Of a DNA stretch of 64,000 bases, positions 48,115-60,247 are shown in pieces (positions within the stretch are counted from its first letter, which is position 1; each line of letters starts with the position of its first letter). The stretch is from assembly GCF_910592395.1 (NCBI RefSeq), contig NC_088325.1, forward strand, positions 8,498,109 through 8,562,108, given 5' to 3'. The notes beneath the pieces were generated by a model. It made no database searches and was not told the origin of the DNA. It worked only from the letters and a program-made list of their open reading frames with translations. The position numbers and the translations under genes are program-made. This DNA comes from Lineus longissimus (Eukaryota; Nemertea; Pilidiophora; Heteronemertea; Lineidae).

Positions 48115-49110
48115 TTCTATATGTCAAGGCTTTATCACATCATTTCACATCACTTGCCAGATGCACATGGCTATTCAGACGACAATCAGCTCTATATGTC
48201 TTTCCGTCCTTTGGCATCTACTAACCAGCAGAGAGCTGTGTGCAAAACGGAAGCATGTGTAGCTGATGTCCGTGCGTGGATGATCGCGAACGAGCTCCTC
48301 ATCAATGATCTTAAGACAGAGTTCATTTTTATCGGTTCTAGACAAATGCTCCAGAAGGTAGATATGGGTCCAATCAGAGTGGGGGAGGCCTCAATTTCAC
48401 CTGTCAAATCGGTACGAAACCTTGGTGTTTACTTTGACAAAAACATGTCTATGGAAACCCATGTTAGTAGGGTCTGCTCCAAGGCTTTCCTGGGTCTTTA
48501 TAAGATCCGCCAAATTCGACGGTTCCTCAGTCCTGAGTCAACCACCACTCTTGTTCATGCCTTTGTCACTTCTCACATTGATTATTGTAAATCCCTTCTA
48601 TATGGCATTTCTACACATCAACTCTCCAGACTGCAGCGTGCACTTAATGCTGCAGCTCGCGTTGTGTGTCTGGTGCCGCGGTTTGATCGTCTCACACCGG
48701 TTCTCATGCGACTCCATTGGCTTCCTGTTAAATACAGGATTGTTTTCAAAGTGCTTTTATTTACATATAAGGCAATACATGGAGTCGCACCTGCGTACCT
48801 GTGTGATATGGTCAGACTGAGGCACCATTCCACCTACCATCTCCGCTCTGTTATTGCTCCAACTTTGGTGGTCCCTCGCACTAAGTGCAAAACCTTTGGT
48901 GACCGTTCTTTTTACAAGTCATCACCAGTTCTATGGAACCACGAGCTACCTTCCAACATCAGGCTTGCTGGTTCCATAGACATTTTCAAAACTCTCCTGA
49001 AACAACACCTTTTCAGGGAGTGTTTTGCTTTGTAAAGCGCCTGAGAATTTAAGTTTTTCTTTTAATCCAGGCGCTATAGAAATTCTTATATTCGTTCATT
49101 CATTCATTCC
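48115..49110 (+). pseudogene. 5'-truncated L2/CR1-like LINE (RT C-terminus and 3' tail)
   Basis: The frame reads HGYSDDNQLYMSF (RT motif around the catalytic Asp pair, here SDD), then TEFIFIGSR, VRNLGVYFDKNMSM, and the typical tail RLQRALNAAARVVCL and LHWLPVKYRIVFKVLLFTYKAIHG through to RTKCKTFGDRSFY. These are L2/CR1-group hallmarks, distinct from the Tx1-like LINE just upstream. The 3' end carries (ATTC)n after GGCGCTATAGAAATTCTTAT, a usual L2-type microsatellite tail. The frame is open to its natural stop, so this truncated copy is relatively young. Confidence 0.85.
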
Positions 49111-49683
49111 ACACTAGAGTGAAGATATCTCCTTTTTGACAGCAGGGGGTCCCAGCTCTCAATCAGGTGGGCGACGGATCCCTCGTTTCACTAGTTCTTT
49201 TTTTCCCCTATGCAGTAATTAGTAGTTTTTTAAAAACCTTCTTTCCCATGCAGTTTTTAACAACCTTTTTTCCCAATCAGTAATTATCTTTCTATTTGTT
49301 CTTTCAGGAAAGAGACACCAGTAGAAACCGTCAATAAAATCAATAAATTTCTTTCCAAATTCTATAATATGTACATATTTTATCTTTTTATCTTTTCAGA
49401 AAAATGCCGCTTTGGGCAGCCGGTCTATAACCGACCGTGACCCCATTCTCCAAACTCCCTTAACAATAATATTAACATCTTCAGGACCTCGACGGTGTGA
49501 AACCATTTTCACTTGCACACTTTCCATAATGGCTTCTTACCATGCCCCCATCAGAACCTTTCTGATTCAGCACTCTTCCATTTTCTAACATACTAACTCA
49601 CCTATATAATACCGGAAATGATGAATAGTACGAACCAACTAAATTGGCTCTATCTTCCCCGTACTATCCTGATCCAAAACCTA
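49111..49683. other. No gene recognised
   Basis: Repeat-derived sequence with TTTTTAACAACCTT-type duplications near 49200-49270. Confidence 0.4.
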
Positions 49684-49726
49684 TTATTATTATTATTATT
49701 TATTATCATTAATTATTACTATTATG

Positions 49727-49758
<32 letters not shown>

Positions 49759-49869
49759 ATCATATTATTATTATTATTATTAATTGTTATTATTATTATT
49801 ATTTATTATTACTATTTATTATTATTATTATTATTATCATTATTTATAATTATTATTATTATTATTATA
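49684..49869. repeat. (ATT)n-rich imperfect microsatellite
   Basis: About 185 bp of ATT/TTA units with interruptions. ORFs made of Leu/Ile/Tyr here are artefacts. Confidence 0.95.
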
Positions 49870-49874
49870 TTTCC

Positions 49875-50620
49875 TCTTGATTATGTCTAAGATGCGATCG
49901 AGCTCATACTGCTTCGGAATGTGTTTGGCTACGAGTGCGTCGATGTTGGATATCAAAGGCGCGGCTGGGCGTATCTGGTCAGCTGATGGTGTCAGGCGCT
50001 CTTCATCTGAACTCGTCGGATGCGTGGTGGGCGGTACCAATATATCTGGTCTTATCGTTCTCCTATCAACAAGTCGTGGTTCTGGCAATGTGGCTGGAGT
50101 GGGCGGAGTCTCTTGCGTGCGAGCGCTGGCTGCTGCTGCGAGGCGAAGGCTGGTTGGCTGAGCTACTGGCTTTGGCGCTGCTGGTTCCACTCGGATTGGT
50201 GGCGCGACTGGGTGATCTGGGCTCGGTGCACGTGGTCTGGCTTGCTGCTGTGGGAGGATGGGCGCTGTCTTCTCCTGTGGCTTGAAGAGAGGGGCGGGCG
50301 TTATCCCCATCCGTTTGGCGTACCCACGTGTTACTATGCGCTCGCTCCTCTGGGCGGGAAACAAGCTCTCGTCGGCCATATCGAACGCTGGTACGATCTG
50401 CGTAACCAATGGAACTGGTAAACTCTTATCAAACACGTCATCGTCAGCACGTGGACTCCTTGACAGAAAATCGCTCAATTCCATATCGCTACCTTTACGA
50501 TAACCTAATTTGAACGAATACAAGGACAAGCGTTCAAGAAGTTTTTGCAACCGTTGAGTACTTGGCGCCGACTTGGACTTCTGCACCAATGACGAATGAT
50601 CCACAAATGCATCACTAATC
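49875..50620 (-). pseudogene. Ty3/Gypsy-type RNase H tail fragment
   Basis: The minus-strand frame includes LQKLLERLSLYSFKLGYRKG then SDMELSDFLSRSP, the highly characteristic C-terminal end of Ty3/Gypsy RNase H (usually ..YNF.V.YRKG...ADFLSR). It is followed by a Pro/Ala-rich spacer of the type found before integrase and is then cut by the ATT microsatellite. Reverse transcriptase, protease and integrase are absent, so this is a small relic. The upstream part of this ORF (50620-50817) is not recognisable. Confidence 0.7.
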
Positions 50621-50817
50621 TGCAGAAGCTTCGACACGCGCTCAACAAAGCCGACAGCAAGGAAGCTGACAGCTCGGCTGTACAGACTGTACACTACACG
50701 GATGAGTGTGGAACAGAGTACATGTGTATTACGAAACAACCGAGGAATGGGCCATGTTTTCATCAAATGTGACCCCATCGATTTGACCGCGCACATAGCA
50801 TCAGCAGCCGCAAACAA

Positions 50818-52060
50818 TGGTTCTGCAGCTCCTTCTGTTCTGGCGGACCATCAGCAGAAAACTCTCCTTCAGACACTTGAAGAGGCTCCAAAAGCTGATT
50901 CCACTTTGCATTTGCACAAGGCAAGGTTTAAAGGAGGTAATTTGCAGGTCTTAGTATCACCCGACGGAAAGGAGAAGGTTCCGCGGGAACGGTATTGGTG
51001 GGCAATCCATGTGTATCCTGAATGTTTAGGTTTGATCGAGCAGGTTCTGGTAAAAGGCATTCTAGGGTCATGCAAGGGATCCCCGCGCAACTTCACGCGC
51101 AGGCTTTTCGTTTAATCTCTCAACTTCAAGGCACGGCCAATCATAAGTTGAGTTAGTCACACGCCAGTCAAAAGTGTGTTGACATTTATAATTGTATATA
51201 GGTATATTTTAGATACTTTCGTAGTCATTGGTAACCCCTGAAGGTCAGACAAGTTATGTAAAGTTAGGTGATTTATGAAGGTGTTTACACGCTTCTTGCG
51301 GATAGTAATCCCGGCTATAGTTCATCATTGATAGTGCGTTCCATATGAGAAACTGCATTCTAAAGTTGCAAATCTGTTTGATTTGGGATTTCACCTCAGT
51401 ATGATCTCCTTCCGGCACGAGTTGATACTTACCAGTTTATGGTTTATGTTTTGCTTAAACAACACACGCTGTGTTCTGTTGTTTTTCTTTTACTCGATAT
51501 TGCTATTCAACTTTGCTTCATTGATGCTTTTCAAGTCATCCTTCGCTTAGGTTGTACTGGTATTTTCTGAATCGAATTCATGGTTATCTTGCACTAATCG
51601 ACGGGATCTCATCAGATTCCATGTTTTCGTGGTCTCTTCAGCTTTTACCGGTTTTACTTGGAAGTAGCCATTTAGGGAATGTTTCATGTTTGCGGTCTGA
51701 ATTTTATACTGTTACGTGTGAATGGATTTGATTCTACTTTCCATTTCAGGGTTACATTAGATATTTAGATGATTAGATTACAACATATTAGAATCGTATT
51801 TACATAAGATTACCGTAATACTTTTACGAGTGCAAGTGTTTGAAAGAGTAACAGTACGAATGTTGAATCATGCTTCCGTTTGCGTTGAAGTAATTTGCTC
51901 AACTACACAAGGAAGAAGCATTTCTCAAAGTAAATGATTACATAAATTCTTTCAAAGTTATGCATTCAACATAAATAAATCAATAGATAAATATATCATT
52001 GAAATGTTTAATTGATGGTATAGTTTAAAATTTTTGCAAAATTTTCTTAATTCGGGGGGA
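50818..52060. other. Probable LTR-retrotransposon 3' untranslated remnant; no gene recognised
   Basis: A plus-strand open frame (50702-51115) shows no family I know. The stretch ends in a purine-rich TTCGGGGGGA directly before an LTR-like TGTAACA, as a polypurine tract would. Confidence 0.35.
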
Positions 52061-52302
52061 TGTAACATATATATTTGTATAAGGTACCCATGGCAACAGT
52101 TTCTTAGTAACATCCTGGTCAACCAATGCCAGGCTCGGTTACGTAACCCGCCATGAGGTACCACGGGGTAAACCTGTAGTTCGAGAGATTAGCCTTGGCT
52201 CCCATCAAAAAAGGAGCAAAATAAATGATATTAAAGAGACATACGTGTTGTCCGAATTGAGAGGAGCAGAGGAACCTGGAGGGCGCAAGCCCATATATTA
52301 CA
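52061..52302 (+). mobile_element. Candidate LTR (242 bp)
   Basis: Begins TGTAACATAT and ends ATATATTACA (inverted TGTAA..TTACA ends), preceded by a G-rich polypurine-like TTCGGGGGGA. No second LTR was found, so it is a 3' or solo LTR. Confidence 0.5.
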
Positions 52303-52401
52303 ATAATATGCTTCTAAATTCCGTTGAAATTCAAACCATTTTGACCGACATTACTTCTTTAAAATAATATCTTATTGCTTATAACTTATATTCCTTTACA
52401 G

Positions 52402-52535
52402 TGACCACCAGTCCACCGCAACCTGTCATGACTGCGGCTGCCATTGGAGCCTCCGTAGTACCAGTTGTGGTTGTCATAGCAATCATAAGTGCAATCGTGT
52501 TCATTCGCAAAAAACGAAAAAGAAGAAGATCACAA
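52402..52535 (+). CDS. IgSF receptor gene, transmembrane exon
   Basis: Acceptor TTCCTTTACAG and donor GTGAGT. It translates TTSPPQPVMTAAAIGASV then VPVVVVIAIISAIVFI and RKKRKRRRSQ: a juxtamembrane stalk, one transmembrane helix and a strongly basic stop-transfer, giving type I topology. The entry phase matches the 32893 donor exactly and the exon leaves in phase 0. With the Ig exons and the possible signal exon this defines a type I Ig receptor or adhesion protein. The cytoplasmic exons lie beyond and were not identified. Confidence 0.72.
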
Positions 52536-54740
52536 GTGAGTTTTTGAAGAGTTTTGTAAAGCTATCGAGCACTTCTCTTTGAAAGAGCTGGTAACGCCAA
52601 TTTGGTTTGCTGTGTAAAAATTACTTAACGCCCATTTCTTCAAAGTGTTTTTGCTGAATCTGATATTGGGACCTAACACAGTTTCTAGGCTAGAGATTTT
52701 GCAAATCAAGTAAAGAACCGTTACTTCATTTGAGCCTTTTGAAATATTTGGGAAGCCTGAGCAGGGGCAAATAAAATTTTGTCCGATAGAAAATGTTGAA
52801 TGAAATTGGCCCGGAGAGATAATAAATGAACCAAAATAACTGAAAGACTTCATTAAAATTCATCGAGAAATAAGTCGTTAAGAGCGGTAAAGGTTTACTG
52901 TAGAAAGCAGAACATTTTCGCGGCATAAAATGTTCGCGAATGCCGGCCGATGGACATATTCGGCCGATGGCATAATATTTTCTCGAGTCAAGAATTTCTT
53001 TCTTACTAAAATAAAAATCGTCTATTTTGACCAAAAGCTACTACTGGCGAATAGGTACTAAAGTGTACGTCTCTATACAGTATACTCAAATTCACTGTCA
53101 ACAGGTCTCAATGTATAGTGAAATTAAGCAGATAGCACAAAACATGAGCATTGATTTAGGCAAAAGTCATTGAAGATGTGTGGAATTTGTCTTTATTAGG
53201 TGCAAGGGTAAACGCAGTCTTATTAATTACCACTTTATGGTTTAGTAAGCTTAGAGTTACATACGGCCTAGCTGGATGCAATGCCTGTGGAGACATGGCA
53301 ACAATGATATGGAATTCTTAGCAAGAGTTTTTCGCGGCAGATTATTTTCGCGAGCACGACCTTCTCGCGAAATTCGCGAAAATATCCTGCACAAGAAATT
53401 TTTCCTTTCTACCATAATTATATATCAATGCACTATATGAATGGACACGAATACATGTAAAATTTTACTTGTAACTATGATCCGTCGATCCACCGTCTTT
53501 GTTCGTATATCCATCCTTCACCGCTGATAAACTCCCTCCTGATAGGCCGCCAGAAGGGCTGTTATCGGTAGTCTCCCTGCATTCCCTTCCTTTCCCACCC
53601 ATCCATGTCGCGACTTCACTAACATTAAACTCACTCGTGGTTGTCGCACGAGACACGCACTGAATGCCATCATAATGGAAGACCAGGTGTTCAATGAGTA
53701 ACGGTTCCAGGGATGCTGACCTGACCCAAATGCACAGTGCATGTTGTATAGAAAAAGGGTAACCTGATCCTGAGGTTGGCACTATCAATTCAGGCCGTCA
53801 TTCAATTACTTTGCGTCGAGTAATTTGATTGGCCACCCGTTTATAATGGCGCGTCAAACGGATTTTCTGGCCCTTTGTGTCGGCGGTGAAAGGAGAGTAG
53901 AATGGTAATGGATGTACGATTAATACGAATAATATCTGCGAAATAGCCTAAGAAAACTTCGTTTTCTTGCCCAAACCACACATATTTCAACTTGTCAAAA
54001 CGCCACCATTACCCTTCTACTACAACCTGTAAACAGCATTCTCGGCAACAATGGGTTACTTACACCCAGTATCGATTCTCGCTATGTACATTTGGTAAAG
54101 CTTAGTAAAATGAACACTAAATAAATTATTTATTTACCTATTAACAACACAACATAAGGATATGTTTGCATATTACTGTTTTAACTTTGATGCTTATTTT
54201 ACGAATAACAGGTTAACTACAACTGTGACTGTACACGCCATGATTGAAGTGTAAGTCTAAAGGCTTATATTGATAAAACAGTGTATTCTCTTCTTCGGAC
54301 AACTGACAAGGATGCATGAACAATCTCACCCCAGACGAATCTTTGACTTTAGATTCCAGTCAATGAAAGATAGCAAAAACAGATCTGAAACCCGTCTCTG
54401 ATACATTGAAAACCTTTTAAAAGTCATGGACAAATACGATCTGTCGAACGCCTTAAATGTGTACACCGATAGCGGTGAACACGCGCCATCAGACATTACC
54501 TGGAAGTCTTTGGTTGACAAGTCAGTTCTTGATTATGAAAACAAACGTTTTTCCGCCGAGTGTGTAAAACAATCTCCCAAGAGTAGCAAACATTGAGAAA
54601 TCATTAGATTATCCCTCTCTGATATGGATCGCTTCTCAGCTAGATCCAATATGCCTTTCCTCCGAAATTAAACATACCGTCAATCAATTGTAGAGACTCA
54701 ATGCAGCCATTGTAACCAATGCTATACCGATCCGCAGGTG
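52536..54740. other. Downstream intron or flank; no gene recognised
   Basis: A minus-strand open frame at 53465-53788 ends in a Ser/Gly/Asp-rich stretch (GGLSGGSLSAVKDGYTNKDG). It could be a terminal exon, but no splice support was found. Confidence 0.35.
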
Positions 54741-54750
54741 CACTTCTGTG
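54741..54750. repeat. Candidate target duplication of the foldback element, left
   Basis: CACTTCTGTG, repeated at 58367-58376. Confidence 0.7.
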
Positions 54751-57700
54751 GGTCTGTGAAGTTGGCTCCCAGTTCCCAGTTCCCAGTTCCCAGTTCGTTA
54801 TTCGTACCCATTTTGAAACATGGTGTGTTTGGGTACGAAATGGGCTAAGCATTTCCCAGTTCCCAATTCAAATTTCTTTCAAATATTAACCCTCCACAGT
54901 CCGATAACTCAACTTGGTGGTTTTAACCCTTTCCTACCAAGCTCTCGATTCAACTATCAGTGACTTTAACCCTTTCTGACCCATTTCCCGGTTCAAAATA
55001 CCAGCTCCTTATTCGTCTTAACTCGTTTTAACCCTTTATAACTCCATTTCCGATTCATTTACAGTCACTTTAACCCTTTCTGACTCCATTTCATTCATTT
55101 GCAAGTCACTTTAACCCTTTCTGACTCCATTTCCCGGTTCAAAATGCCAGCTCCTTATTCGTCTTAACTCATTTTAACCCTCTATAAGTCCATTTCCCTA
55201 TTCAAATGCTGGCTCCCAATTCAGCTACAAGTCACTTTAAACCTTTCTGACTCCATTTCATTCATTTACAAGTCACTTTAACCCTTTCTGACTCCATTTC
55301 TCAGTTCAAAATGCCAGCTCCTTATTCGTCTTAACTCATTTTAATCCTCTATAAGTCCATTTCCCTATTCAAATGCTGGCTCCCGATTCAGCTGCAAGTC
55401 ACGTTAACTCTTTCTGACTCCATTTCATTCATTTGCAAGTCACTTTAACCCTTTCTGACTCCATTTCCCAGTTCAAAATGCCGTGGATCGAGTTTGTTTA
55501 CAATATACAGTGCCATCTTGGAAAAGCCGTGACGTCACCGCGGTATCGTCCTTGATTTGAAAGTCACTTTAACCCTTTTTGACTCCATTTCCCGGTTGAA
55601 AATGCCAGCTCCTTATTCGTCTTAACTCATTTTAACCCTCTATAACTCCATTTCCCGATTCAAATACTGGCTCCCAATTCAGCTGCAAGTCTCTTTAACC
55701 CTTTTGTGACTCCATTTCCCAGTTCAAAACTCCAGCTCCTTATTCGTCTTAACTCATTTCAACCCTCTATAAGTCAATTTCCCTATTCAAATACTGGCTC
55801 CCGATTCAGCTACAAGTCACTTTAACCCCTTCTGACTCCATTTCATTCATTTGCAAGTCTCTTTAACCCTTTCTGATTCCATTTTCCAGTTCAAAATGCC
55901 CAGTTCCTTATTCGTCTTAACTCATTTCAACCCTCTATAAGTCCATTTCCCTATTCAAATACTGGCTCCCGATTCAGTTCAAAATGCCAGTTCCTTATTA
56001 GTCTTAACTCATTTCAACCCTCTTTTAGTCCATTTCCCTATTCAAATGCTGGCTCCCGATTCAGCTGCAAGTCACTTTAACCATTTTTGACTCCATTTCA
56101 TTCCTTTGCATTTCACTTCAACCATTTCTTAGCCCATTTCGCGGTTCAAAAGCCGCCCACCCATTGAAGCATGGTGAGGTTACAGGTTAGCGATGGTATT
56201 ATCACCACAGCTGTTTCAGCTAGAATTGAAATACAAGTTTTACCAGATTACACTCTGCAGGGAGGTGCGACACCAAAGTATTAATTGCTATCCCAATAAA
56301 CAGCCCAGTTCCTCACCCCAGACAGCTTTCGGAACGTGCGAAGATGACATAATAGGCCTGAATTCACCCATGTATGCCCTCAGTTTTGCTGTAGTAATCA
56401 GGATTATATGTACTGTATTGATTAGAATCTTGGCGTGAACCAAGTTTTGTGTATTATATTTCGGCTGCCATCTTGAATAGTAGACCAGGGCCGTGACGTC
56501 ACGGCTTTTCCAAGATGGCACTGCATATTGTAAACAAACTCGATCCACGGCATTTTGAACTGGGAAATGGAGTCAGAAAGGGTTAAATAGACTTGTAGCT
56601 GAATTGGGAGCCAGCATTTGAATCGGGAAATGGAGTTATAGAGGGTTAAAATGAGTTAAGACGAATAAGGAACTGGCATTTTGAACTGGGAAATGGAGTC
56701 AGAAAGGGTTAAAGAGACTTGTAGCTGAAATGGGAGCCAGTATTTGAATCGGGAAATGGAGTTATAGAGGGTTAAAATGAGTTAAGACGAATAAGGAGCT
56801 GGCATCTTGAACCGGGGAAAGGAGTCAAAAAGGGTTAAAGTGACTTGCAAATCAAGGACGATACCGCGGTGACGTCACGGCTTTTCCAAGATGGCACTGC
56901 ATATTGTAAACAAACTCGATCCATGGCATTTTGAACTGGGAAATGGAGTCAGAAAGGGTTAAAGTGACTTGCAAATGAATGAAATGGAGTCAGAAAGGGT
57001 TAACGTGACTTGCAGCTGAATCGGGAGCCAGCATTTGAATAGGGAAATGGACTTATAGAGGGTTAAAATGAGTTAAGACGAATAAGGAGCTGGCATTTTG
57101 AACTGGAAAATGGAGTCAGAAAGGGTTAAAGAGACTTGCAAATGAATGAAATGGAGTCAGAAGGGGTTAAAGTGACTTGTAGCGGAATCGGGAGCCAGTA
57201 TTTGAATCGGGAAATGGACTTATAGAGGGTTAAAATGAGTTAAGACGAATAAGGAACTGGCATTTTGAACTGGGAAATGGAGTGAGAAAGGGTTAAAGAG
57301 ACTTGCAGCTGAATCGGGAGCCAGTTTTGAATAGGGAAATGGACTTTAGAGGGTTGAAATGAGTTAAGACGAATAAGGAACTGGGCATTTTGAACTGGGA
57401 AATGGAGTCAGAAAGGGTTAAAGAGACTTGCAAATCAAGGACGATACCGCGGTGACGTCACGGCTTTTCCAAGTTGGCACTGCATATTGTAAACAAACTC
57501 GATCCACGGCATTTTGAACTGGGAAATGGAGTCAAAGAGGGTTAAAGTGACTTGCAAATGAATGAAATGGAGTCAGAAAGGGTTAACGTGACTTGCAGCT
57601 GAATCGGGAGCCAGCATTTGAATAGGGAAATGGACTGATAGAGGGTTAAAATGAGTTAAGACGAATAAGGAGCTGGGATTTTGAACCGGGAAATGGAGTC

Positions 57701-58365
57701 AGAAAGGGTTAAAGTGACTTGCAAATGAATGAAATGGAGTCAGAAAGGTTTAAAGTGACTTGTAGCTGAATTGGGAGCCAGCATTTGAATAGGGAAATGG
57801 ACTTATAGAGGGTTAAAATGAGTTAAGACGAATAAGGAACTGGCATTTTGAACTGGGAAATGGAGTCAGAAAGGGTTAAAGTGACTTGCAAATGAATGAA
57901 ATGGAGTCAGAAAGGTTTAAAGTGACTTGTAGCTGAATTGGGAGCCAGCATTTGAATAGGGAAATGGACTTATAGAGGGTTAAAATGAGTTAAGACGAAT
58001 AAGGAGCTGGCATTTTGAACCGGGAAATGGAGTCAGAAAGGGTTAAAGTGACTGTAAATGAATCGGGAAATGGAGTTAAAAGGGTTAAAACGAGTTAAGA
58101 CGAATAAGGAGCTGGTATTTTGAACCGGGAAATGGGTTAGAAAGGGTTAAAGTCACTGATAGTTGAATCGAGAGCTTGGTAGGAAAGGGTTAAAACCACC
58201 AAGTTGAGTTATCGGACTGTGGAGGGTTAATATTTGAAAGAAATTTGAATTGGGAACTGGGAAATGCTTAGCCCATTTCGTACCCAAACACACCATGTTT
58301 CAAAATGGGTACGAATAACGAACTGGGAACTGGGAACTGGGAACTGGGAGCCAACTTCACAGACC
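54751..58365. mobile_element. 3.6-kb foldback element with tandem-repeat arms
   Basis: The ends GGTCTGTGAAGTTGGCTCCC and its reverse complement are followed inward by mirrored (CCCAGTT)n. Each arm consists of many copies of a 100-130-bp composite unit (TTTAACCCTTTCTGACTCCA, CCAGCTCCTTATTCGTC, ATTCAAATGCTGGCTCC on the left and their complements on the right). The arms meet near 56150-56470 in a short unique centre. Flanking 10-bp repeats (CACTTCTGTG) suggest transposition with a 9-10-bp duplication, as in Mutator-type and Foldback/Galileo elements. No transposase is present. Confidence 0.85.
55490..55560. promoter_or_regulatory. CRE-containing module in the left arm of the foldback element
   Basis: GTGACGTCAC (CRE core TGACGTCA at 55530-55537) next to GCCATCTTGG (YY1-like) and AAACTCGATCC-type sequence. 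Inverted copies lie at 56494-56501, 56870-56877 and 57453-57460 in the right arm. Confidence 0.6.
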
Positions 58366-58765
58366 ACACTTCTGTGGGTGTTCAGGCTATTTAGCCTAAA
58401 GAGAAGATTTCTGGGAACATGTTGTAAATGATCTCCCAGTTGACATAAGTGCCCTTCTTTGGAACATGGAATGATGTAGAGCTAACAGAAACTTTGCTGG
58501 GCAAGAAACTCAGCTCATCAGACTTTGATGTAAACATGACACTCATCACACAGCCAAATGCTGGAGTGTACATGTATAACGTAATGTAATGATCTCATGT
58601 TAAACTACTATAAGCGTGCCTTATAGTTATTGCTCAAACGCATTTGAACTGTTGTACGTACATAGCATTGTAATTTTTTAATTATTCTTCTATAAGGAGG
58701 AATAAACTGATATTTATATAATAGTGTTTTCACTCTGAAATAATTTAACTCCTTGGTTATTAAGA
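58366..58765. other. Right flank of the foldback element
   Basis: Includes the right duplication CACTTCTGTG (58367-58376). No gene seen. Confidence 0.45.
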
Positions 58766-58912
58766 TTGAAAAATAGAAAGGACTGTCTAAGACTGATTAA
58801 TAACTCGCTATCGTTTTACCAGAATCAATTTAATATGGCTGTATGGTTTGCAACAACTGGTTGTGGGGTTTCAATTAATGACCATTTAAACCACAACGAT
58901 CCAATGACAAGA
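58766..58912 (+). pseudogene. Relic of a second Polinton (489-aa protein family)
   Basis: Frame reading KNRKDCLRLINNSLSFYQ, then NQFNMAVWFATTGCGVS, then DHLNHNDP. Over about 50 residues it matches the hallmark block of the minus-strand Polinton protein at 21021-22490 with roughly ten differences. Homology stops abruptly on both sides, and the following codons are unrelated. No TIR or other Polinton gene is nearby. It shows that a distinct Polinton copy once contributed to this locus, or that a fragment was captured by another element. Confidence 0.8.
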
Positions 58913-60247
58913 GGACATTGTGAATGTCACATGGTTCCCCGAGGTTCATTTAATCAAAATGCAGTGAAGAAAGTGATCAATTAGTGTTGTGAACGTATCT
59001 TGGGACATTCGTTATCTGGCCCCTTCAGCACCACCATTGCCAGAGTTTCGTTAAATAGACATTGAAGCATTCAAATGAACGGGAAGCGACTTTACTGCAC
59101 ACATGCATGCAATGGTGAAATGAACAGGAACAAGGTTTACCTAACTGCATTCAGTTGGTGCACTGCAAAGAGCAGTTCACTTCGAGCCAGATACGGGAGA
59201 ATCCCACCTCATCTCGGCGCAGAGCTTAAAAATTACTAAATCCGTCAAATTTATGACACGGTATAAGGGTTGTGTCAAATTAGATGGAACAGCACATGAT
59301 GACATAAGCCTAATGAAGGAAATAAAGCCTATGCATCGTTACTGTGAATACGTCACACCTGTTAGAATGGGATGATTTCTCCATCAAAATGATTTATGAA
59401 ATAAACCCATGTGGAACACAGTTGTCACTGCTGGCCTGGGAAATTTAATTCACTGATATTTAAGTGGTCAATAAGAAATTGATTAAGAACTGCCGTTGGC
59501 TCATTATGTTATTAGTGTCACTTATGCTGCCCGTCCATTTCCAACCATGCCATGTTATACCCAGCCACTTGCTCTGGTCATTTTCGTACTGTTATTCAAT
59601 CATTTTTTCTTGTAACATAAGGCCAAACAGGTGTGACGTCCGTAACTTTCAAATTTCTAAAAGACAAGGTCATCTGTAATAACATGAATACCACTGTTGC
59701 CACTTCATTAGGCAATATAATCGTGACCACTACATAATAAATATGTGGGCTGTGTTTGGGTCATTCATTATGAACAGGCTGTTTCTTTACTTAAAGGCCA
59801 TGGTCAAAACTGAGGAATTTACAACCTCCGAGAATTCAGGTCACCAGTACAAAGTACCAGGCTGGGAGGAGATATGGAAATCAATATCAGTGGCATGAGG
59901 TGAGCTGTTGTTAGGAAGTACTGCATCTTGGATTGCAAATAATAACAGGAGGCACGTGGAAGAAGATTTCACTAAAGGAGTTGGAAAGATCATGCAGGCT
60001 GTTAAAACTTACTGAATATTTTTATCCCCAAGCAAGATTTGATCCTGTTTCATCATCAATAATTTAGGAAACCCATAAATCCATACTTATTTAATGTATC
60101 TTGGGCCTAGGCCTAGTTCTTTCTAAGTTATTCCAAAGTTATTTACAACACAATTATGAAGAAAAACATCATTTTATCCAAAGTTTGAATAATTATCATT
60201 CAAGGATTTGAACACAAAATAATCAGTTATGCTTGACAGCACCAGGA
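58913..60247. other. No gene recognised
   Basis: AT-rich host sequence without supported exons or obvious repeats. Confidence 0.4.

Larger units (their letters stand above)
32894..52401 (+). other. 19.5-kb intron of the IgSF gene, filled with transposons
   Basis: It lies between two phase-compatible exons (GTAAGC donor, TTCCTTTACAG acceptor). It contains the nested TIR transposon, the CCAT microsatellite, Tx1-like and L2/CR1-like LINEs, the Ty3-type relic and an LTR. An unseen additional exon inside it cannot be excluded. Confidence 0.55.

Noticed and set aside
49618-49890. Leu/Ile/Tyr-rich open frame
   Set aside because: Translation of the ATT microsatellite.
50702-51115. Plus-strand 137-codon open frame
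   Set aside because: No recognisable motif or splice support; overlaps the start of a minus-strand retroelement relic.
53465-53788. Minus-strand frame as a terminal exon of a second receptor
   Set aside because: The Ser/Gly-rich tail is suggestive, but no membrane segment, Ig motif or clear acceptor supports it.
54741-58378. Assembly-made palindrome
   Set aside because: The arms are not exact mirrors (different numbers of modules), and a flanking 10-bp duplication is present, which favours a real element.
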